DNA of 64,000 nt from Stappia indica (lineage in GTDB: Bacteria > Pseudomonadota > Alphaproteobacteria > Rhizobiales > Stappiaceae): assembly GCF_020177335.1 (NCBI RefSeq), contig NZ_JAIVMG010000004.1:248001-312000 (forward strand), read 5' to 3'. Position 1 is the stretch's first letter. Each line of letters opens with the position of its first letter. Positions 16,556 to 24,713 of this stretch are shown here, one piece after another. Position numbers and translations under genes: made by a program. The notes under the pieces are model-generated. The model worked only from the letters and a program-made list of their open reading frames with translations. It ran no database searches and had not been told where the DNA came from.

Positions 16556-17650
16556 TCAGATCTTGAAGTACTTCTTGCGCGCCTCGATGAAGGCGCCGTC
16601 GGTGCCTTCGGTGCGGGTGCGCAGGATGTTCAGCGCCTCGATGAAGCTTTCCGTCGTCTTCTTGGTCAGCGCATCATCGGAATCGCGCAAGCCCCCGAGG
16701 ATCTCCTCGGCCGCCTTGGCACCCGCCTCCATGATGTCGGCCGGGAACTCGCGCACGATCACGCCATGCTCATCGACCAGCGTCTTCAGAGCGCGCGGGT
16801 CATTGGCATAGAAGTCCGAGGCGACCTGATCGTACTCCGCCTGGCAGACGTCACGGACGATCGCCTGCAGGTCGGTCGGCAGCGCCTGGTACTTGGCCTT
16901 GTCGACCACCAGCTCGGTGGCCAGGCCCGGCTCCACGAAGCTCGGGAAGTAGTAGTTCTTGGCAACCTGGTAGAAGCCCAGCGCCAGATCGTTGTACGGT
17001 CCGACGAACTCGGCCGCGTCCAGCGTGCCCGACTGCAAGGCCTGGAAGATCTCGCCGGCGGCCATGTTGGTGACGGTGGCGCCAAGCTTCTCCCACACCC
17101 GGCCACCAAGACCCGGGGTCCGGAAGCGCAGGCCCTTGACCGAATCGAGACCGGTCAGCTCCTCGCGGAACCAGCCACCCGCCTGGGTCCCGGTGTCGCC
17201 GGACAGGAAGCCCTGCACGCCGAACTGATCGTAGATCTCGTCCCAGACCTGCTGGCCGCCCATGTAGCGCACCCAAGCGGTGAGCTCGCGCGAGGTCATG
17301 CCATAGGGAACGCCGGTGAAGAAGGCGAGCGCCGGGCTCTTGTTCTGCCAGTAGTAAGCCGCGCCATGGCTCATCTCGGCGGACCCATCGATCACCGCGT
17401 CGAGCGACTGCAGCGGCGGAACCAGTTCGCCAGCGGAATAGACCTGGATGGTCAGCCGCCCGCCGGAGGCGGCGGTGATGCGGTCAGCCAGACGCTGCGC
17501 GCCAACGCCAAGCCCGGGGAAATTCTTCGGCCAGGTCGTGACCATGCGCCAGGTCTGGTTGCCCTGGGCAATGGCCGGCGCGGCAAGCGCGGTGGCTCCG
17601 GCGCCCGCTCCGACGAGCCCGGCCTTCTTGATAAATGAACGGCGATCCAT
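16556..17650 (-). CDS. TRAP transporter substrate-binding protein, TakP-like
   Basis: Periplasmic binding protein of 364 aa. A twin-arginine signal (MDRRSFIKKAG) and a hydrophobic run ending AAPAIA direct folded export. The mature part starts QGNQTWRMVTTWPKNFPGLG and carries the DctP-fold segments LKGLRF-type (VKGLRFRTPGLGG) and VAKNYYFPSF. These segments resemble the branch that binds 2-oxoacids or lactate (TakP and relatives), as I recall it; the ligand is therefore an inference. ATG 17650 follows GGGAGGGGACGT. The gene faces the permease genes across a shared terminator. A LacI-type palindrome lies 24 bp upstream. Confidence 0.85.
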   Translation of the reverse strand: MDRRSFIKKAGLVGAGAGATALAAPAIAQGNQTWRMVTTWPKNFPGLGVGAQRLADRITAASGGRLTIQVYSAGELVPPLQSLDAVIDGSAEMSHGAAYYWQNKSPALAFFTGVPYGMTSRELTAWVRYMGGQQVWDEIYDQFGVQGFLSGDTGTQAGGWFREELTGLDSVKGLRFRTPGLGGRVWEKLGATVTNMAAGEIFQALQSGTLDAAEFVGPYNDLALGFYQVAKNYYFPSFVEPGLATELVVDKAKYQALPTDLQAIVRDVCQAEYDQVASDFYANDPRALKTLVDEHGVIVREFPADIMEAGAKAAEEILGGLRDSDDALTKKTTESFIEALNILRTRTEGTDGAFIEARKKYFKI

Positions 17651-17673
17651 ACGTCCCCTCCCGGAAGTGTTTT

Positions 17674-17683
17674 CAAACGTTTG
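17674..17683. promoter_or_regulatory. LacI/PurR-type palindrome upstream of TRAP binding protein
   Basis: CAAACGTTTG is a perfect 10-bp palindrome with the central CG typical of LacI/GalR-family operators. It lies 24 bp upstream of the TRAP binding-protein start, where it could block transcription or elongation. Short palindromes arise by chance, so support is positional only. Confidence 0.35.
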
Positions 17684-17858
17684 CCGGAGCTCTGTTGATT
17701 GCCCGGCACAACCAAGCGCCCTCGTTCTGAACGGCACCTTGACTGTGATATAAAACGCATGTGGATCGCATAGACAAGGGCGACCGTGAGGAAGTAGGAC
17801 AGAATTCAAGATACTATCCGAAAGTTGTATTCCCGATTCCGGCCCGACAGGAGCTCTC

Positions 17859-18623
17859 ATGCGCAAACCGGTCGTTCTCGTCAGTGCGGACGTCAAGCCC
17901 ATCGATGGCTTCGACTGGCACGCCGCGATTTCCAGCTATCTCGATGCCCTCGTGCATGGCGCCGATGCCATGCCCGTTCTGTTGCCGGCGCTGGGGCCCG
18001 CCCTCGATCTCGACAGTCTGCTCGACCGGGTCGACGGCGTGCTGCTCACCGGCTCGCGCTCCAACGTGCATCCCTCGCTGTATGGCGGCGATGCTCATGA
18101 GCGCAACGGCCCCTTCGACACGCGGCGCGATGCCACCACCCTGCCGCTGATTCGCCGGGCGCTGGCGCGGCGCCTGCCGCTGTTCGCCATCTGCCGGGGC
18201 TTGCAGGAGCTCAATGTCGCGCTCGGCGGCACCCTGGTATCGGAGGTGCAGGAGATCGAGGGGCGGCAGGATCACCGCGCGCCGGAAAGCGGCAGCATGG
18301 ACGAACGCTTCGCTCTTGCCCATCACGTCGATATCATTCCCGGCGGCCGGCTTGCCGCGGTTCTGGGCGACGCCCGGGTGGAGGTGAACTCCCTGCACCG
18401 GCAGGCGATCGGCACGCTGGCGCCGGGCCTGACCATTGAGGCACGGGCGGAGGACAGCACCATCGAGGCGGTTTCCGTCGATGCCCATCCCGGCTTCGCG
18501 CTGGCGACCCAATGGCATCCGGAATACTGGGTCGGCAGCGACACCGCCTCGGCACGGCTGTTCGCTGCCTTCGGCGAGGCGGCCCGGGCGCAGATGACCG
18601 CCACGGCCCGCAGCGCGGCCTGA
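17859..18623 (+). CDS. Class I glutamine-amidotransferase-like hydrolase, peptidase C26 (PuuD-like)
   Basis: 254 aa, cytosolic. It has the C26 fold of gamma-glutamyl-gamma-aminobutyrate hydrolases: VDGVLLTGSRSNVHPSLYGG near 58-77, nucleophile elbow FAICRGLQE with Cys112, and catalytic His220/Glu222 in TQWHPEYW. Family members split gamma-glutamyl amides made during polyamine or amine breakdown. ATG follows AGGAGCTCTC. It stands alone, 147 bp ahead of the nitrile hydratase operon and reading the same way. The actual substrate is unknown, and a link to amide metabolism is only suggestive. Confidence 0.87.
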   Translation: MRKPVVLVSADVKPIDGFDWHAAISSYLDALVHGADAMPVLLPALGPALDLDSLLDRVDGVLLTGSRSNVHPSLYGGDAHERNGPFDTRRDATTLPLIRRALARRLPLFAICRGLQELNVALGGTLVSEVQEIEGRQDHRAPESGSMDERFALAHHVDIIPGGRLAAVLGDARVEVNSLHRQAIGTLAPGLTIEARAEDSTIEAVSVDAHPGFALATQWHPEYWVGSDTASARLFAAFGEAARAQMTATARSAA

Positions 18624-18770
18624 AAACCGCCAGGGAGAGAATGGCGAGACGCGACGTTTTGCAACATCGGACTTCGCCGATGAATTGATGACCATCGCCT
18701 TTTGCCCGCTTCGAGTCGCACGGGAGGTGCGCCGCGGGCAAAAGAGGCCGCACTCTGGGGAGGAGACCAT

Positions 18771-19436
18771 ATGGCGCATGATCATGGGCCGGGACAGGAC
18801 GGCGAGAGCCATGCGGGGCATTCGCACGAGGGATCGCACCTGTCGGAGACCGAACTGCGCGTGCGTGCACTGGAATCGATCCTGATCGAAAAGGGCTATG
18901 TCGATCCGCAGGCGCTCGACCGGTTCATCGAGACCTATGAAACCAAGGTCGGTCCGCACAATGGCGCTCATGTGGTCGCCAAGGCCTGGCGCGAACCGGA
19001 CTTCCGCGACTGGCTGCGCCGGGATGCCACGGCGGCGATCCACGCACTCGGCTATATCGGCCGGCAGGGCGAGCACATGGTCGCGGTCGAGAACACCCCC
19101 GAACAGCACAACATGATCGTCTGCACCCTGTGCTCCTGCTACCCATGGCCGGTGCTCGGCCTGCCGCCGGTCTGGTACAAATCCGCTCCCTACCGGGCCA
19201 AGGTGGTGCGCGACCCGCACGGTGTCCTGGCCGATTTCGGGGTCACCCTGCCGGAAAAGACCCGCATCCGGGTCTGGGATTCCACCGCTGAAGTCCGCTA
19301 TCTGGTGGTGCCGATGCGGCCCGCAGGCACCGAGGGCTGGAGCGAACAGGAGCTGGCCCGGCTGGTCACCCGCGACAGCATGATCGGCACCGGGCTTGCC
19401 CTTTCGCCGCAGCAGGCTGCGGAGACGGGGCGATGA
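18771..19436 (+). CDS. nthA: Nitrile hydratase subunit alpha, cobalt type
   Basis: Catalytic metal-binding subunit (221 aa) that hydrates nitriles to amides together with beta. The claw motif CTLCSC lies at residues 118-123; Thr after the first Cys marks the non-corrin cobalt class (Fe enzymes have Ser). The usual segments [13 protein letters not shown] and [16 protein letters not shown] flank it. The N-terminus is an unusual His-rich tail, with six His in the first 23 residues. ATG 18771 follows GGGGAGGAG. It overlaps nthB by 4 bp. Alpha-beta-activator order is seen here; many cobalt enzymes have beta first. Confidence 0.95.
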   Translation: MAHDHGPGQDGESHAGHSHEGSHLSETELRVRALESILIEKGYVDPQALDRFIETYETKVGPHNGAHVVAKAWREPDFRDWLRRDATAAIHALGYIGRQGEHMVAVENTPEQHNMIVCTLCSCYPWPVLGLPPVWYKSAPYRAKVVRDPHGVLADFGVTLPEKTRIRVWDSTAEVRYLVVPMRPAGTEGWSEQELARLVTRDSMIGTGLALSPQQAAETGR

Positions 19437-20092
19437 ACGGCGCCCAGGACCTTGGCGGCATGATGGGCTTCGGCCCCATCACACCCGAACCGGTCAAGCC
19501 GGTGTTCCACGCGCCGTGGGAGAAGCGTGCCTTCGCCATCACCCTGGCCATGGGTGCGACCGGCGAATGGAACATCGACATGTCGCGCTTCGCACGCGAA
19601 AGCATGCCCCCGGAGCGCTACCTCGCCTCCAGCTACTACGAGATCTGGCTCGCCGGCCTGGAGACCCTGCTCGCCGAGCGCGATCTGGTCCGGCCGGAGG
19701 AAATTGCCGCCGGCCACAGCCTGCGCCAGAGCCGACCGGTCAAGCGCGTGCTTGCAGCAGACCAGGTCGACGCAGCTCTTGCCAAGGGCGGGCCGGTCGA
19801 CCGGCCCGCCTCCGCGCCGGCGCGGTTCAGCATCGGCGACAAGGTACGCGCGAAAATCATGCATCCGGAGGGGCACACCCGCATTCCGCGCTACTGCCGG
19901 GGGCAGACCGGCATCATCGAGACGATCCACGGCTGCCACGTCTTTCCCGACGACAGCGCCGCCGGCCGGGGCGAGAACCCGACCTGGCTCTACGGCGTCG
20001 CCTTTGACGGGCGCGCCATCTGGGGCGCGGATGCCGCCGAGGATCTCAGCCTGAGGATCGACCTGTGGGAGCCCTATCTTGACCCGCTCTGA
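19433..20092 (+). CDS. nthB: Nitrile hydratase subunit beta
   Basis: 219 aa partner of the alpha subunit. The N-terminal helical half ([16 protein letters not shown], then [13 protein letters not shown] and [11 protein letters not shown]) leads to a C-terminal SH3-like barrel ([20 protein letters not shown], residues about 136-155, and [14 protein letters not shown]). It supplies the active-site arginines and the dimer interface in this family. ATGA overlap with nthA and a 14-bp overlap with the activator gene indicate one transcript. Confidence 0.95.
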   Translation: MNGAQDLGGMMGFGPITPEPVKPVFHAPWEKRAFAITLAMGATGEWNIDMSRFARESMPPERYLASSYYEIWLAGLETLLAERDLVRPEEIAAGHSLRQSRPVKRVLAADQVDAALAKGGPVDRPASAPARFSIGDKVRAKIMHPEGHTRIPRYCRGQTGIIETIHGCHVFPDDSAAGRGENPTWLYGVAFDGRAIWGADAAEDLSLRIDLWEPYLDPL

Positions 20093-20477
20093 GACCACCA
20101 CCGCCGAACAGGTTGCCGCGCTTTTCTCCCAGATGCCGAAGAAGGGCACCGAGCCGGTGTTTCGCGAACCCTGGGAGGCCCGCGCCTTCGCCATGACACT
20201 CGCCCTGCATGAGAAGGGGCTATTCACCTGGTCGCAATGGGCGGAGATGCTCTCCGCCGAGATCCGCGCCGCCCAGGCCGCCGGCGATCCCGATTGCGGC
20301 GACAGCTACTACCGGCACTGGCTGCGGGCATTGGAGGCGATGGTCACCGGCCACAAGGTCACCTCGGCGAGCGGGATGGAAGCCCGCCGTCTTGCCTGGC
20401 AACGGGCAGCGGAGGCCACACCGCATGGCGAACCGATCGAACTGGGGCGCGACGGAACCCCCGTTCCCCCCGCCTGA
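20079..20477 (+). CDS. Nitrile hydratase activator/accessory protein
   Basis: 132 aa. It is visibly related to the N-terminal half of the beta subunit (EPVFREPWEARAFA and SYYRHWLRALE against the matching beta segments), as expected for P14K/NhlE-type chaperones. These carry cobalt and exchange with alpha to load the metal. The start is TTG 20079 with GGGAG upstream, inside the end of nthB; the next in-frame Met is residue 19. The C-terminus is Pro-rich and lacks the SH3-like half. No amidase gene follows. Confidence 0.88.
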   Translation: MTRSETTTAEQVAALFSQMPKKGTEPVFREPWEARAFAMTLALHEKGLFTWSQWAEMLSAEIRAAQAAGDPDCGDSYYRHWLRALEAMVTGHKVTSASGMEARRLAWQRAAEATPHGEPIELGRDGTPVPPA

Positions 20478-20563
20478 CGCCCGCAGCCACCGGCCAGGAG
20501 CCCTCGCCGGCGGCCAGGCGGGCGCGACCTTGTGGTCATGCACGGCCAAATGCAACCATTGCG

Positions 20564-20593
20564 CTTTCAATGAATTTTACAACATCTTATAAT
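20564..20593 (+). promoter_or_regulatory. Promoter for EamA permease, probably leaderless
   Basis: TTTCAA (20564-20569), 18-bp spacer, consensus TATAAT (20588-20593). The predicted start of transcription falls at about 20600, which is the A of the ATG itself. No Shine-Dalgarno is present between the -10 and the ATG. Confidence 0.5.
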
Positions 20594-20599
20594 TGATAA

Positions 20600-21508
20600 A
20601 TGACACATGATCGCCCGCTCGTCGGGATTCTATTCATGCTCGGGTTCTGTTTCCTGGCACCGCTTGGCGACGGCATCGCCAAGATCCTTGGCGACACGAT
20701 CCCGCTCGCTCTCTTGCTGCTTGTCCGCTTCGCCATCCAGACCGGGCTGTTGCTGCCGCTCGCCCTGATCAGCGGCAAGCCCTTGCCCCTGTCCGGACGC
20801 CTGCTTCAACTGACCTTCCTGCGCACCCTGCTGCAGATCCTCGGCATTGGCGCCATGTTCCTGTCCTTGCGGTACCTGCCGCTGGCCGATGCCATCGCCA
20901 TTGCCTTCATCATGCCGTTCCTGATGCTGCTGCTGGGGCGCTTCGTGTTGGGCGAGCAGGTCGGTCCGCACCGGATCGCCGCCTGCCTCATTGGCTTCAT
21001 CGGCACGCTTCTGGTGATCCAGCCGAATTACGATGCGGTTGGCGCCCCGGCCTTGTTGCCGCTGCTGGTGGCCGTGGTGTTCGCCCTTTACATGCTGGTG
21101 ACCCGCGGCGTGGCCAAGATCGCCGATCCGATCGGCCTGCAGGCGGTCAGCGGCGCGATGGCCGCCATTCTGCTTGCCATCGCCCTGCTGTTCACCCGCG
21201 ACAGCGAGATTGCCACGCTGCAACTGAGCTTCCCGAACGCGCGCGAGACACTGCTGCTTCTCGGCCTCGGCATTCTGGGTACCCTCGCCCATCTGCTGAT
21301 GACCTGGTCGCTGCGCCTGGCGCCAGCTGCCACGCTGGCTCCGATGCAGTATCTGGAAATCCCCTTCGCCACGCTGATCGGCTGGGCGATTTTCCACGAC
21401 CTGCCCGATGGCACCGCCGCCTTCGGCATCGCCCTGACGATCGCCGCCGGGCTTTATGTCATTCACCGGGAGCAGGCCGCCGCACGCGAGATGGTTCCAG
21501 AAACCTGA
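20600..21508 (+). CDS. EamA/DMT-family permease
   Basis: Inner-membrane transporter, 302 aa, ten hydrophobic helices in two EamA repeats (about 8-140 and 150-290). It shows the family features PLALLLLVRFAIQ, YLPLADAIAIAFIMPFLMLL and the end-of-repeat QYLEIPFATLIGW. It likely exports small metabolites; substrate not predictable. The ATG sits seven bases after a perfect -10 box, so the mRNA may be leaderless. It is 122 bp after the nitrile hydratase operon and convergent with the metal transporter gene. Confidence 0.88.
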   Translation: MTHDRPLVGILFMLGFCFLAPLGDGIAKILGDTIPLALLLLVRFAIQTGLLLPLALISGKPLPLSGRLLQLTFLRTLLQILGIGAMFLSLRYLPLADAIAIAFIMPFLMLLLGRFVLGEQVGPHRIAACLIGFIGTLLVIQPNYDAVGAPALLPLLVAVVFALYMLVTRGVAKIADPIGLQAVSGAMAAILLAIALLFTRDSEIATLQLSFPNARETLLLLGLGILGTLAHLLMTWSLRLAPAATLAPMQYLEIPFATLIGWAIFHDLPDGTAAFGIALTIAAGLYVIHREQAAAREMVPET

Positions 21509-21540
21509 AGCCCCCTTCGCAGACGGTCAGCGAGACGGGT

Positions 21541-22608
21541 CTATCCCCAGCCCACCGCCGCGACAAACAGCGTCAGCCCGATGGCGAAGACGAACAGCGC
21601 ACCGAAGCCTTCCACCGCCCGGTGCAGGACCAGCGCGCGCCGACCGTCGGTCAGCCGCATCGCCGCCCCCTTGGCCGTCACCGCCAGAATGGCCAGCACC
21701 GAGACGGTCATCCCCGTGCCGATCGCCATGGCGAAAGTCGCCGCCACGCCGGCCAAGGCCAACCCTTGCGAAATCGCGAAGACCAGCACCACCAGCGCCC
21801 CGGTGCAGGGGCGCAGGCCCACCGCCAGGATCACCGACCAGGCGCGGGCCAGCGACATCTTGCCCTGAAGCAGGGCGGGCGGCGGCGCATGCACATGGCC
21901 GCAACTGGAACAGACCTCGCCGGGTCCATGGTCATGATCGTGATGCGCATGATCCCCATGGTGATGATGGTGATGACCATCATGACCGTGGTGCGAATGA
22001 TCGTGGTCATGATGATTATGGGCGACCGCCGCCTGGGCACCGAGCGCGGCGGCGCGGCGCGGGCCGAACATCGGCCGCAGGATCTTGCTCCAGACGAGGA
22101 ACGCCCCGAGCAGCATCACCGCCAGATAGGAGCCGATCTCGAACCAGCGGGTCGTCTCGGTGATGGCGATCGACGTCATCTTCAGAAGCACCGAGGCCAC
22201 CCCGATCACCGCCACCGCCGTCACCGCCTGGGCCAGAGCCGAGGCGAAGGACAGCAGCACGCCGCGTTTCAGGGTTTTCTCATTGGCCAGCACATAGGAG
22301 GAGATGATCGCCTTGCCATGCCCAGGCCCGGCCGCGTGAAACACGCCATAGGCAAAGGACAGAGCCATCAGCCACCATCCGGCGGTGCCATCGGCCTGCA
22401 TCTCCTTCAGCGCGCCGGTCAGCGCGGCATAAAACGCGCTCTGCTTCATCGCCACCCAGGCGAAAAACCCGGCAAACGGCCCGGACGGCGTCAGCGCCGG
22501 CTCCGGCAGACCGACGCCGAAGGGCGATGGCGCCGCCACGGCGGCGGTGACGCCGACGCAGACCAGAGCGGCTGCCGCCAGGAGGGAGAAGGCCTTGCGC
22601 ATGCTCAT
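21541..22608 (-). CDS. NicO/RcnA-family nickel-cobalt transporter
   Basis: Membrane protein of 355 aa. N-terminal signal-like helix, then the family motif HAAGPGHGKAIISSY near residue 110 and a second motif VGLRPCTGALVVLVFA near 275. Between them is a loop extremely rich in His and Asp (about residues 192-240), ending in VCSSCGHVH. RcnA-type proteins efflux Ni and Co; some relatives import. ATG 22608 follows AGCAGGAGC; the second ATG is two codons later. Directly upstream is its common DUF1007 partner. It lies 1.1 kb from a cobalt-dependent nitrile hydratase operon. Confidence 0.88.
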   Translation of the reverse strand: MSMRKAFSLLAAAALVCVGVTAAVAAPSPFGVGLPEPALTPSGPFAGFFAWVAMKQSAFYAALTGALKEMQADGTAGWWLMALSFAYGVFHAAGPGHGKAIISSYVLANEKTLKRGVLLSFASALAQAVTAVAVIGVASVLLKMTSIAITETTRWFEIGSYLAVMLLGAFLVWSKILRPMFGPRRAAALGAQAAVAHNHHDHDHSHHGHDGHHHHHHGDHAHHDHDHGPGEVCSSCGHVHAPPPALLQGKMSLARAWSVILAVGLRPCTGALVVLVFAISQGLALAGVAATFAMAIGTGMTVSVLAILAVTAKGAAMRLTDGRRALVLHRAVEGFGALFVFAIGLTLFVAAVGWG

Positions 22609-22624
22609 GCTCCTGCTTGCACTC

Positions 22625-23284
22625 CTACTTGCACCCGACACTTGCCGAGTTGGACAGGGTTTCGGTGACCTGCATCAGATCCGGAGAAAGCTCGCGCTCC
22701 GTCGCCGGGATCTGCGCCAGTTCCATCGCCGTGCCTTCATCGAGCTTCGGCGGCGGGGTGAAGGTCAGCGTGCAGGTCGCCGGCGCATCCACCATCGAGA
22801 ACGGGGCATCCGGCGTCATTTCGAAGGCAACGAAATAGCTCGGATCAAAGACCTCAAGGGTCAGCGAGGAGGCATCTGTGATCATCGCCTGTTTGAGCGG
22901 CAAGGTGTAGAACAGGGTCAGGCGTCCGCCGTAGAAATCGAGCCAGTATTCCACCGGATCGCCAAAAGCGACCTCATCCTCGCCCTTGTAGAGGAAGGTG
23001 AAGAAATCATACTCGGCAAGGGATTCCACATTGATCTGCGCCAGGGGCTGCAGCTCCTCGCGCGACAACGTGCCGTCCCCGTCCGCATCGAGCCCCTGCA
23101 CGGCAAACGCGGTGAACGCCTCGTCGAACCGCCAGACATGGCGCACCGCCGCGAGCCGGCCCGCCGCGTCGAACACGATCTCCGCGCGGGCCTCGACGAA
23201 CACATGCGGATGGGCAAGGGCCTGTGTCCCAGGCACCAAGAGCGCCAACAGGGCGACAATCGCCCGGGCAAAATCCAACCTCAT
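22625..23284 (-). CDS. DUF1007 family periplasmic protein
   Basis: 219 aa with a signal peptide (MRLDFARAIVALLALLVPGTQALA) and the DUF1007 start HPHVFVEARAE. It carries an EF-hand-like loop DADGDGTLSREE near 67-78. DUF1007 proteins occur next to NicO transporters and are presumed to bind or deliver metal in the periplasm; the mechanism is not established. ATG 23284 has GGAGG twelve bases upstream. Sixteen bases separate it from the transporter gene, so the two form one operon. It diverges from the amino acid dehydrogenase across a region with two palindromes. Confidence 0.88.
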   Translation of the reverse strand: MRLDFARAIVALLALLVPGTQALAHPHVFVEARAEIVFDAAGRLAAVRHVWRFDEAFTAFAVQGLDADGDGTLSREELQPLAQINVESLAEYDFFTFLYKGEDEVAFGDPVEYWLDFYGGRLTLFYTLPLKQAMITDASSLTLEVFDPSYFVAFEMTPDAPFSMVDAPATCTLTFTPPPKLDEGTAMELAQIPATERELSPDLMQVTETLSNSASVGCK

Positions 23285-23408
23285 CGACAGCCAAGCCTCC
23301 AATGTGCGAATCCACGCAATTATCCGTGGTTCTCGCACCTCCGGTTTGTTTCGGCAATTCACGGCAACAGCAAGGCGAAGCGACAGGGCATCGCATGCAA
23401 GATCACGA

Positions 23409-23440
23409 ATAGGGAGGATTTTCGCGAAATTCCTCCCTAT
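23409..23440. promoter_or_regulatory. 32-bp near-perfect palindrome, probable operator
   Basis: Left arm ATAGGGAGGATTTTCG, right arm CGAAATTCCTCCCTAT: 15 of 16 pairs match. It sits between the divergent DUF1007/NicO operon and the dehydrogenase gene, 157 bp upstream of the latter. A lone TTTCCTCCCA follows at 23448-23457, like an extra half-site. The size and symmetry suit a dimeric or tetrameric regulator. Confidence 0.6.
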
Positions 23441-23536
23441 GAGTATATTTCCTCCCACATTTCCTGCAAAGGTCGGCAGAAAAGAGCGATCTTCCGCCAT
23501 ATCGCGGGCATATTACCCTTCATAAAACGCATCGAC

Positions 23537-23550
23537 CGACTGGCCAGTCG
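23537..23550. promoter_or_regulatory. Perfect 14-bp palindrome near dehydrogenase start
   Basis: CGACTGGCCAGTCG, 46 bp upstream of the dehydrogenase ATG. It could be a second operator or a small hairpin in the mRNA leader. Unrelated in sequence to the 32-bp palindrome upstream. Confidence 0.4.
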
Positions 23551-23596
23551 TCTCCACATGGCCAAGCGATACGACCGCGCTCTGGAGGAAACAGTC

Positions 23597-24673
23597 ATGA
23601 ACGCCCCGCTGTCGCGCCGGCCAACGCAAAGCGCGCCGGTTTCCCTGTTCGATCACCCCGACTTCGACGGTCATGAACAGGTGATGCACGGTTTCGACGC
23701 GGCCACCGGCCTGCGCACCGTCATCGCCATTCATGACACCCGGCTCGGGCCCGCGCTCGGCGGCTGCCGCATGTGGGCCTATGCCAATGACGCCGAGGCG
23801 GAAACCGATGCGCTGCGCCTGTCGCGCGGCATGACCTACAAGAACGCCCTCGCCGGCCTCGATCTGGGCGGTGGCAAGGCGGTGATCATCGGCGATGCGC
23901 GCACGCAGAAAACGCCGGAGCTGCTACGCGCCTTCGGCCGCCAGGTCGACCGGCTCGGCGGCCGCTACATCACCGCCGAGGATGTCGGCATGACCTGCGC
24001 CGACATGGACATCATCGCCAACGAGACCGCCCATGTGCGCGGCACCTCGGCCAACGGCTTCGGCGACCCCTCGCCCTACACCGCGCTTGGCGTCTTCACC
24101 GGCATCAAGGCGGCAGTTGCCCATCGTTTCGGCTCCGACGATCTGACGGCACGCACGGTCTGCGTCCAGGGTCTCGGTCATGTGGGCATGACGGTGGCCC
24201 GTCACCTGCATGAGGCCGGCGCCAGGCTGCTGGTGGCCGACATCCACACGCCCTCGGTGGAGAAGGCCGTGTCGGAATTCTCCGCCACGGTCGTTGCCGC
24301 CGACCGCGCCCATGCCGCCGTCGCCGATGTCTTCGCCCCTTGCGCGCTCGGTGCCGGTCTCAACGACGCCAGCATTCCCGAACTGGGCGCCCCGATTGTC
24401 GCCGGCGCCGCCAACAACCAGCTTGCCGAAGCCCGCCATGGCACCATGCTGCGCGCGCGCGGTGTGCTCTACGCCCCCGACTATGCCATCAACGCCGGCG
24501 GCGTGATCTCCATCGCCCTCGCCCGCCCGGGTGGCGACGACAGCGCGGCACGCGCCAAGGTGCTCGCCATCGGCTCAACCCTGATGGATATCTTCCAGCG
24601 CGCGGATGCGCTCGATCTGTCGACCCAGGACGTGGCCGACCAGATCGCCCGGGAACGGCTGGACGGTCGCTGA
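23597..24673 (+). CDS. Glu/Leu/Phe/Val dehydrogenase (leucine dehydrogenase-like)
   Basis: NAD-dependent amino acid dehydrogenase, 358 aa, matching the short leucine/phenylalanine dehydrogenase branch. It has GGCRMWAY (about 56), the catalytic-lysine segment GLDLGGGKAVI (about 90-100), TAEDVGMT (about 128) and the Rossmann motif GLGHVGMTVARHL near 194. It interconverts branched-chain or aromatic amino acids with 2-oxoacids plus ammonia. ATG follows GGAGGAAACAGTC. It has its own 312-bp upstream region with two palindromes. The product 2-oxoacids could feed the window's indolepyruvate-type oxidoreductase, but that is inference. Confidence 0.9.
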   Translation: MNAPLSRRPTQSAPVSLFDHPDFDGHEQVMHGFDAATGLRTVIAIHDTRLGPALGGCRMWAYANDAEAETDALRLSRGMTYKNALAGLDLGGGKAVIIGDARTQKTPELLRAFGRQVDRLGGRYITAEDVGMTCADMDIIANETAHVRGTSANGFGDPSPYTALGVFTGIKAAVAHRFGSDDLTARTVCVQGLGHVGMTVARHLHEAGARLLVADIHTPSVEKAVSEFSATVVAADRAHAAVADVFAPCALGAGLNDASIPELGAPIVAGAANNQLAEARHGTMLRARGVLYAPDYAINAGGVISIALARPGGDDSAARAKVLAIGSTLMDIFQRADALDLSTQDVADQIARERLDGR

Positions 24674-24686
24674 GGCGCGTCTTCAC

Positions 24687-24712
24687 GAGGCGGCGGGGCG
24701 ATCCGCCGCCTC
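24687..24712. terminator. Hairpin between convergent dehydrogenase and LysR genes
   Basis: 10-bp perfect stem GAGGCGGCGG / CCGCCGCCTC with a 6-nt loop, in the 40-bp gap between the two convergent stops. No T-tract follows on either strand, so it is a weak or Rho-assisted terminator. Confidence 0.55.
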
Positions 24713-24713
24713 C

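Noticed and set aside
17739-17755. TTGACT followed by TATAAA upstream of the C26 hydrolase
   Set aside because: The two boxes are only five bases apart, far from the 16-19 bp needed for a sigma-70 promoter.
20573-20593. TTTACA plus TATAAT pair near the EamA gene
   Set aside because: TTTACA lies too close to the -10 to act as a -35. TTTCAA at 20564 with an 18-bp spacer is the better match.
21900-22030. Short-period CAT/GAT-rich DNA resembling a microsatellite or CRISPR-like repeat
   Set aside because: It encodes the His/Asp-rich metal loop of the NicO transporter in frame; the repeat unit is irregular and there are no spacers.
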